This document shows positions 58,178-64,000 of a stretch of DNA of 64,000 nucleotides, one piece after another. Made by a program: the position numbers and the translations under genes. This DNA comes from Roseiarcus sp963741845. Its GTDB lineage: Bacteria > Pseudomonadota > Alphaproteobacteria > Rhizobiales > Beijerinckiaceae. The stretch covers positions 1 to 64,000 of the forward strand of contig CAVUJV010000028.1 in the NCBI GenBank assembly GCA_963741845.1. The letters are read 5' to 3'. A model generated the notes under the pieces. The model had not been told where the DNA came from, ran no database searches, and saw nothing but the letters and a program-made list of their open reading frames with translations. The stretch's first letter is position 1, and each line of letters begins with the position of its first letter.

Positions 58178-59548
58178 CTACCGCCTCGGATAGCGCTCGC
58201 CGAGCAGATCGAACAGAGCCCGCGCGGCCTGAATCTCGCCTCCCGCGGGTCCGTGGGCGCGCGGCTTCGGGTTCCAGGCATAGACGTCGAAATGCGCCCA
58301 CGATTTCGCCTTCTCGACAAACCGCCGCAGGAACAGCGCGGCGGTGATCGAGCCCGCCATGCCCGCCCCCGTGCCGGAATTGCTGACGTCGCCGACCGTC
58401 CCGTCGATCATCGCGTCATAGGGACGCCAGAGCGGCAGGCGCCACAGCGGATCGCGCGCCGAGCGCGCATGCGCGGCGATCACGTCCGCGAGCGCGTCGT
58501 CGTCGGTGTAGAAGGGCGGCAGGTCGGGACCCAGCGCGACGCGCGCGGCGCCCGTCAGCGTCGCGAAATCGAACATGAGCTCCGGCGCGTCCTCGTCCGC
58601 CAGGGCCAGCGCATCGGCGAGGATCAGGCGGCCCTCCGCATCGGTGTTGCCGATCTCGACCGCAAGCCCCTTGCGGCTCACGATCACGTCGCCCGGCCGC
58701 ATGGCGCTCGCCGAAATGGCGTTCTCGACGATCGGCGTCACGACCCTCAGGCGAAGGTCGAGTTCGGCCTCCATGATAAGCTTCGCGAGCGTCAGGGCCG
58801 TCGCCGCGCCGCCCATGTCCTTCTTCATGAGCTCCATGCCGGACGCCGGCTTGATGTCGAGCCCGCCCGTGTCGAAGGTGACGCCCTTGCCCACCAGCGT
58901 CACTTTCGGCGCGCCCTCGCGACCCCAGGAGAAGTCGATGATCCGCGGAGGCTCGGCGGCCGCGCGGCCGACCGCGTGAACCAGCGGAAAATTCGCCGCG
59001 AGAAGGTCGTCGCCGCGCAGGATGGATACGTTCGCGCCGAAACTCTGCGCAAGCCGCAGCGCTTCGTGTTCGAACGCTTCCGGCCCGAGCACGTTGGCGG
59101 GCGCATTGACGAGATCGCGGCCGAAGGCGACCGCTTCCGCGATGCGCTCGATGCGCAGGGCGTCGAGGCCCTCGGGCGCGACAAGCTGCGGCTTCGGGCT
59201 CGAATCCGGCTTGAAGCGGACATAGCGATATTGCGCCATGAGAAAGCCGAGCGCTGCGAGGCCAGCGTCGGCCGGGGGATTGGCGAAGCGGTAGGTTCCT
59301 TCCGGCAGAGCCGTCCCGAGCTTGCCCGCCGCGAGCGGGTCGCGCTCATCCGTCCCGAAGAGCGCGCCCGCGAGCCGCCCATCCTTGCCCGGCAGAAGCT
59401 GGAGCGCTCCGGCGCGGGGCCTGAAGCCGCAGCTTTCTGCAAAGGCGGCGGCTTCGGCGCCGATGGAGGGCTTGAGGCTGTCGAGCGTATCGGCGCTGAC
59501 GAACCACACCGGAATGGCGTCCGGCGTCGGCGAGGCGAAACGAAGCAA
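58178..59548 (-). CDS. Leucyl aminopeptidase family protein (M17)
   Basis: A 456-residue two-metal aminopeptidase. It probably starts at TTG 59548, with GGAGA about 6 nt upstream. The M17 core is intact: LVGKGVTFDTGGLDIKPASG, MKKDMGGAATALTLAKLI and the signature VEIGNTDAEGRLILADALAL, which hold the metal ligands and catalytic Arg. It is a little shorter than E. coli PepA and belongs to the second alphaproteobacterial M17 type. It is divergent from the KAP gene. Confidence 0.92.
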   Translation of the reverse strand: MLRFASPTPDAIPVWFVSADTLDSLKPSIGAEAAAFAESCGFRPRAGALQLLPGKDGRLAGALFGTDERDPLAAGKLGTALPEGTYRFANPPADAGLAALGFLMAQYRYVRFKPDSSPKPQLVAPEGLDALRIERIAEAVAFGRDLVNAPANVLGPEAFEHEALRLAQSFGANVSILRGDDLLAANFPLVHAVGRAAAEPPRIIDFSWGREGAPKVTLVGKGVTFDTGGLDIKPASGMELMKKDMGGAATALTLAKLIMEAELDLRLRVVTPIVENAISASAMRPGDVIVSRKGLAVEIGNTDAEGRLILADALALADEDAPELMFDFATLTGAARVALGPDLPPFYTDDDALADVIAAHARSARDPLWRLPLWRPYDAMIDGTVGDVSNSGTGAGMAGSITAALFLRRFVEKAKSWAHFDVYAWNPKPRAHGPAGGEIQAARALFDLLGERYPRR

Positions 59549-59791
59549 GGGCTGTCTCCGGGAAAGTTGGGCGCCCGCTTAGCACGGATCGGGCCGCCCT
59601 CTCCATCGGACAGATCGGCCGCCGGGCAGGTCCGGAAGGGGCGGCGGGTCGCTATTGTGACGCATATATCAAGTGGAGATCCGACCGGAAGTTGCTCAAG
59701 CGCGTCTTGACTTGCGGGGCGCTTGCTGCCCGAAAGGGACGGCGAAGGTTTGAGAAGCGCCTCTATCGCGATTCGTTTGAGGAGATTTTCT

Positions 59792-61786
59792 TTGGCCGAC
59801 ATCAGCGACGCAGCGAAGGTTCGCCTCCTCGGCGGCGGCCCCTCGGACAAGCCTCCCGCGCCCCTGTCAGGCGTTCAGCGCGCGCCCGTCGAACCCGTCG
59901 CGAAGCCGCCCGCCCCCTCCCCCGCGGCGCCGGCCGCCCCGCCGATCTTCCTTTCCGATTCGGCCGACAGCGCCGACGCCCTCGGCGTCGCCGAGATCGT
60001 CCAGCCGCTGGCGCAGCTCTGCGCCTCGGCGCAGACGCAGACGCCTTTCCTCGCCGGGGTTCTCGGGCCAAGCGGGTCGGGCAAGTCCTTCGCGCTCGGG
60101 CGCATTGCGCAGGCCATCGACGCGCTCGGCGGCGGCCAGGGCGCCCTCGGTCGGCTCGTCGTCGCGCGGGTGGATGCTTCCGACGGCGTCGAGGCGCCGC
60201 TCGCGCTCGCGAGCGCGGCCTATGCGGCGCTCGACCGGGCGCCTCGCGGCGCGGACTATTCGGCGCTTCTCGACGATTCGGCGCATGCCGGCGGCGATCC
60301 CTTGCGGGCGGCGAAAGCCGCCTCGGACCGTCACGAGGAAATCGTCCGCAAACTGGAATCGGAGCGCGCTCAGCTTGACGAGGCCGAAGCGCGCAGGGCC
60401 CGTCTCGCGGACGCGCTGCTGTTCGAGACGCCCGGCTCGCGCGTCGACGTCTTCGCCCGCAGCCGGAGGGGTACGATCGACGCGCGCCTGCGCCGCTTCG
60501 AGCTTGCCGGCCCCGACCCGGTGGCGAGCTATCGCGAATTCGTTCGCGACACGGCCGGCATGGGGCCGGCTGGACAAGTCGGGCTTGCGTTGCGCGCCAT
60601 CTGGGGCTTTCCCGCCCAGCGCAGGCTTTTGCTCTGGGCCATCATCGCCATCCTTGTCGGACTTGGCGTCAGCATGCTGCCCGGGGAGGCGGTCCTCGGC
60701 GCCATCCCGTCGCAGGCGGCGCCCGTCGCCGGCTGGATCCGGGACCATGCCGGGTTGTTCGATTCGGCGGCGAGGATCCTCTATCTCCTCGCGGCGCTCG
60801 CCGTGCTGCTCAATCTCTGGCGGGCGGTCGGCCTCTCGTCGCTCCTGTTCCGGGGCGCGCGGCTGCTCAACCAGGACCTGCGCGACCGGCGCCGTGACCT
60901 CGAGGCCCGGATCGCGCGGCTGAGCCAGCGCGTGACGGCGCTCTCCGCCGACGCGGAAGCGGCCGCCCGGCAGGCCGAAGCCGCGATGCGTCGCGCGGGC
61001 GGCAAGGCCCAGACCCGTGCGCCGGGTCCGGACTTCATCGAGGCAGGTCATGGGGCGGCTTTCGGCGCGCGGGCCTTCCTGACCGCCCTGGGCGACAAAA
61101 TCGGCAAGGGCCCCGGCGCCCCCGACCGCATCGTATTTCTGGTCGACAATATCGACGCGCTTCCGCTCTCGGCCGCTGCGAACTGGATCGCCGCGGCCCA
61201 CGACGCGATCGGCTCTGGCGCCGTCGCCGTCCTCGCCTTCGACCCGGCCCGTCTGGTCGAGCCGCTGGGCGGCCCGCGCGAGGCGCGCCGCCGCTTCGGC
61301 CGCTGGCTTCAGGCGGTCGTCAATCTGCCCTCCCGCATGGGCGTCGAGAGCGAGCGCCTGGTGGCGCGGCTGCTCTCGTTCGATAGCCCGCCTACGGTCG
61401 CATCGATCGACGCCAGGGCCGCGACGGCCTTGAGCGAGCCTCTCTCGACCTCCGAGGGCGCGCTCCTCACCGCGCTGGCGCCGCTTTTCGCCAGTTCCCC
61501 GCGCGACGCCAAGACTTTCCTCAACGCCTATCGCCTCGCGCGCGCTTCGAGCGTCCCCCGGCCCGTGATGGCGCTGATGCAGGCTGTCGCCTTCGCCGAC
61601 GACACGGCGCGGGCGACGATGGCGCAGGAGCTTGCGGGCTCGGTCGGCGTGCTCAGAGACGTTCCGGCGCCCGAGGCGCTGGCGCGCGCCATTCGGGCCG
61701 CCCGCGCCGCCAGCAATGGCGAGATCCAGGTTGCCGACGCGCGCGCGGCGGATGCGGTCGCGAGGCGCTACGCGCTTTCAGTCTGA
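59792..61786 (+). CDS. KAP-family P-loop NTPase, membrane-associated
   Basis: A 664-residue protein read from TTG 59792, chosen because GAGGAG lies 7 nt upstream; an ATG-type start further up gives an unlikely N-terminus. Walker A is GPSGSGKS (residues 92-99) and Walker B is IVFLVDNID near residue 450. Two membrane helices (LLLWAIIAILVGLGVSML near 280, ILYLLAALAVLLNLWRAV near 330) and a Glu/Ala-rich coiled coil lie between the P-loop halves, the interrupted layout typical of KAP NTPases. The N-terminus is proline-rich. Function is unknown; some KAP proteins are linked to phage defence, but nothing nearby supports that here. Confidence 0.8.
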   Translation: MADISDAAKVRLLGGGPSDKPPAPLSGVQRAPVEPVAKPPAPSPAAPAAPPIFLSDSADSADALGVAEIVQPLAQLCASAQTQTPFLAGVLGPSGSGKSFALGRIAQAIDALGGGQGALGRLVVARVDASDGVEAPLALASAAYAALDRAPRGADYSALLDDSAHAGGDPLRAAKAASDRHEEIVRKLESERAQLDEAEARRARLADALLFETPGSRVDVFARSRRGTIDARLRRFELAGPDPVASYREFVRDTAGMGPAGQVGLALRAIWGFPAQRRLLLWAIIAILVGLGVSMLPGEAVLGAIPSQAAPVAGWIRDHAGLFDSAARILYLLAALAVLLNLWRAVGLSSLLFRGARLLNQDLRDRRRDLEARIARLSQRVTALSADAEAAARQAEAAMRRAGGKAQTRAPGPDFIEAGHGAAFGARAFLTALGDKIGKGPGAPDRIVFLVDNIDALPLSAAANWIAAAHDAIGSGAVAVLAFDPARLVEPLGGPREARRRFGRWLQAVVNLPSRMGVESERLVARLLSFDSPPTVASIDARAATALSEPLSTSEGALLTALAPLFASSPRDAKTFLNAYRLARASSVPRPVMALMQAVAFADDTARATMAQELAGSVGVLRDVPAPEALARAIRAARAASNGEIQVADARAADAVARRYALSV

Positions 61787-63205
61787 GGGCGGGACGGCGC
61801 CGGTCGTCTTCGATTCGGCCGCGGCGTCTGGCAGCTTGCTTTCGTTCCAGCCGCCGCCGAGTGCGACGATCAGGCCGACGGCGGCAAACTGAATGTTTGC
61901 CTGGGTCGCGAGTTCGCTCTGTTCGGCGGAGAGCTGCTGCGCCTCGTTGGTGACGACGGTCGTGAAGGCTTGCGTCCCGGCGCGATATTCATTGAGGGCG
62001 ATCTGTGTGGCCTGCCGCGAGATCCGCACGTTTTCGCTCTGAACTTTGAGCTCGCGCGAATAAATGCGGACCGCGACAAGATTGTCTTCGACCTGCTGGA
62101 TCGCGGTCAGGACCGTCTGACGGTAGGTCGCGACGTTCGCGTCATAGGCCGACCGCGCCGCCTCGACCTGAGCGCCCGTCAGCCCGCCGTTGAACGCAGG
62201 CTGCGCAAGGGACGCGCCAAACGACCACACGGGATTGTTGAACAGGCTCGCGATGGCGGGATTGCCCGAATAGCCGAAGAGGCCCGAGAGCGAGATCTGC
62301 GGAAAATAGCCCGCGAAGGCGACGCCGATCTCGGCGTTGGCCTGGCGCATCGCCTGCTCCGCGGCGGCGATGTCGGGCCTTCGCTCGAGCAATGAGGACG
62401 GCACGCTGACCGGAATGGCCGGCGCCGATCTCGCGAGCGCGCCCGGCGGGAGGGAAAGTCCCGCGGGCGGACGCCCCATCAGCACGGCGATCGCATGCTC
62501 GCTCTGCGCCCGCGAGACGCCCGCCGCGATGAGCAGCGCCTGGGCGTTCAGAACCTGAGCCTGCGCGGTGATCACGTCGGATCTCGCGGCCGTGCCGGCG
62601 TCATACTGGTTCTGCGCGATCGCCTCCGACCGCTTGTACTCCACGACCGTGCGCCGGAGCAGCGTCTCAAGCGAGTCCGCCTGCCGCATCTGAAAATAGG
62701 CAATCGCCAGCGCCGACTGGGCCGCGAGCCTCGCATTGGCGAGATTGGCCGCGGCCGTCTCCGCGCTTGCGGTCTGCGCCTCGATCGAACGCTGGATCTC
62801 GCCCCAGACGTCCAGCATCCATTGGCCGCTCCCCTCCCCGGTAAAAGCCGTCTGGGCCGGAGAGCTGCGCGTCGCCGCGCCCAGGCCCGACACAGTGGGA
62901 AAGAGTCCGGCGCGCGCCTGGTTGATGAGCGCCAGCGCCTGCCGATAGTTCGCTTCGTCCGCCTTGATCGTCTGATTGGAGACGGCAACCGCCTCCTCGA
63001 GGCGATTGAGCACCGGATCGCGGAACGCGGTCCACCAGTCGCCCTTTGGCTCGCCGGCGCGGGGGCCGGCGATCTTCCAGCCGGCGATCTCCTTGAACTG
63101 GGGCGAGACGATCGCGGCCGGACGCATATAGTCCGGGCCGACCGCGCATCCCGCGAGCAGGACGACCGCCGCAAGCGTCGCCAGCGGAACGCCGAAGGAA
63201 CGCAC
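61778..63205 (-). CDS. Outer membrane efflux lipoprotein (NodT/OprM family)
   Basis: Outer-membrane channel of an RND efflux pump, 475 residues from GTG 63205, which overlaps the last base of the permease stop codon region (TAGTG). The lipobox LLAGC places the lipidated cysteine at position 20, followed by AVGPDYMRPA. The repeated helical hairpins of the TolC fold are visible (for example SLLERRPDIAAAEQAMRQAN). It ends convergently with the KAP gene, overlapping by 9 nt. Confidence 0.93.
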   Translation of the reverse strand: MRSFGVPLATLAAVVLLAGCAVGPDYMRPAAIVSPQFKEIAGWKIAGPRAGEPKGDWWTAFRDPVLNRLEEAVAVSNQTIKADEANYRQALALINQARAGLFPTVSGLGAATRSSPAQTAFTGEGSGQWMLDVWGEIQRSIEAQTASAETAAANLANARLAAQSALAIAYFQMRQADSLETLLRRTVVEYKRSEAIAQNQYDAGTAARSDVITAQAQVLNAQALLIAAGVSRAQSEHAIAVLMGRPPAGLSLPPGALARSAPAIPVSVPSSLLERRPDIAAAEQAMRQANAEIGVAFAGYFPQISLSGLFGYSGNPAIASLFNNPVWSFGASLAQPAFNGGLTGAQVEAARSAYDANVATYRQTVLTAIQQVEDNLVAVRIYSRELKVQSENVRISRQATQIALNEYRAGTQAFTTVVTNEAQQLSAEQSELATQANIQFAAVGLIVALGGGWNESKLPDAAAESKTTGAVPPSD

Positions 63206-64000
63206 TATTGCGGGCGCGCCAGCGAGACCGGATCGACCCGGAGATAATAACGCGCCCACAGCCGCCCCAGCATCTTTCCGAAACGATCCAGATAAAGGAA
63301 TACGACCGGGGTCGTATAGAGCGTCAGCGCCTGACTGACGAGCAGGCCTCCCACGATTGTGATGCCCAGAGGATGGCGAAGCTCCGAGCCCTCGCCCGTT
63401 CCGAAGGCCAGCGGCAGCGCGCCGAAGATCGCGGCGAAGGTCGTCATCATGATCGGCCGAAAGCGAATGAGCGAGGCCTGCTCGATCGCGTCGCGCGTAT
63501 TCAGGCCCTGGCGCTCTGCTTCGAGGGCGAAGTCCACCATCATGATGGCGTTCTTCTTCACGATGCCGATCAGCAGAAGAACGCCGATCGCGGCGATGAC
63601 GGTGAACTGCGTATCGAACAGCCAGAGCGCAAGCGCCGCCCCGACGCTGGCCGAAAAGAGCGTCGAGAGAATCGTGATGGGATGGATGAGGCTTTCGTAG
63701 AGGATGCCGAGCACGATGTAGATCGTGAGAATCGCGGCCGCGAAGAGAAGCGGCAGGCTCGACTGCGACTGCTTGAAGGTCGCCGCGGTTCCCGCGAATG
63801 CGCCGCTTACCGTGGAGGGCATCCCGATGCGCTCGATCGCGTTGTCGATTTCAGTCCTCGCCTCGCTCAACGCGCGTCCGGGGGCCAGGTTGAAAGAGAT
63901 CGTCGACGCGGCGAACATGCCCTGATGGTTCACGGCGATCGGCGTATGGGCGGTCGAGAATTTCGCGACAGTCGAAAGCGGGATCATCGTCTCCTGCGAG
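63205..64000 (-). CDS. RND efflux transporter permease, C-terminal part (cut by the window edge)
   Basis: The visible 265 residues are the C-terminal end of a HAE1-type RND pump, similar to MdtB/MdtC. They include the periplasmic PGRALSEARTEIDNAIERIG, helices such as LLFAAAILTIYIVLGILYES, and the transmembrane motif GIVKKNAIMMVDFALEAERQ followed by RFRPIMMTTFAAIFGALPLA. The gene continues beyond base 64000. It precedes the outer-membrane lipoprotein in the same operon. Confidence 0.95.
   Translation of the reverse strand, partial: SQETMIPLSTVAKFSTAHTPIAVNHQGMFAASTISFNLAPGRALSEARTEIDNAIERIGMPSTVSGAFAGTAATFKQSQSSLPLLFAAAILTIYIVLGILYESLIHPITILSTLFSASVGAALALWLFDTQFTVIAAIGVLLLIGIVKKNAIMMVDFALEAERQGLNTRDAIEQASLIRFRPIMMTTFAAIFGALPLAFGTGEGSELRHPLGITIVGGLLVSQALTLYTTPVVFLYLDRFGKMLGRLWARYYLRVDPVSLARPQ

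Noticed and set aside
59792..61786. KAP NTPase as part of a defence island
   Set aside because: Its neighbours are an aminopeptidase and an RND pump; no nuclease, methylase or other defence gene is close.

Overview
The window looks like one GC-rich chromosomal segment of an alphaproteobacterium, most likely of the order Hyphomicrobiales (Rhizobiales). The evidence is the atpHAGDC order, a class I lysyl-tRNA synthetase, a PEPxxWA-CTERM protein, a promoter that fits the alphaproteobacterial heat-shock (RpoH) consensus exactly, a PmtA-type methyltransferase, and the locus moxR-DUF58-BatA/DUF4159 facing DUF1285-NUDIX-DUF6111-cca. The genus cannot be told from the sequence alone. Most of the window is ordinary core genome. 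I see no rRNA, CRISPR array, insertion sequence or origin.

Layout. 0-7.1 kb: ATP synthase F1 operon (minus strand) and divergent lepA. 7.1-9.4 kb: a decayed accessory patch holding intergenic hairpin repeats, an orphan contractile-tail tube protein (gp19 family), a multiply frameshifted HNH endonuclease and a broken ribbon-helix-helix antitoxin. 9.4-13.3 kb: class I fumarase, a CitE-like lyase and an aminotransferase. 13.3-17 kb: a TetR repressor divergent from an EmrAB-type efflux pair, with two matching palindromic operators around a good promoter. 17.3-22.6 kb: Bax-inhibitor-1 protein, dapB, two DUF1330 proteins, type II NADH dehydrogenase, ArsR regulator and flavin reductase. 22.9-26.6 kb: a glycine-rich PEP-CTERM protein, a fragment of a second ndh copy and a secreted alpha/beta hydrolase. 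26.7-31.6 kb: pyrF, pmtA, dnaJ and dnaK. 31.7-43.2 kb: a secreted protein, two NUDIX hydrolases and the moxR/BatA and cca clusters. 43.2-48.6 kb: GFA protein, amino-acid-type binding protein, glycosyltransferase, lysyl-tRNA synthetase and a CAU tRNA. 58.2-64 kb: leucyl aminopeptidase, a KAP-type NTPase and the end of an RND efflux operon.

The most interesting block is 48.7-57.9 kb. A RuBisCO-like protein, a DUF1537 four-carbon sugar acid kinase and a PGDH-type oxidoreductase form a tightly coupled operon. This is the gene set known for D-apionate catabolism: oxidoisomerase, 3-oxo-isoapionate kinase, then an RLP acting as decarboxylase or transcarboxylase/hydrolase. A GntR/FCD regulator precedes it, and a divergent sugar-type ABC transporter encodes its two ATPase domains and one permease in a single polypeptide. 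Similar TGGTAT-type sites lie at all three promoters, which suggests one regulon.

A second pattern concerns sequence quality. Genes that should be intact, including atpD, dapB and cca, carry one-base indels, mostly in short G/C runs. In these core genes a sequencing or assembly error is more likely than real loss. The HNH and antitoxin remnants may be genuine pseudogenes.
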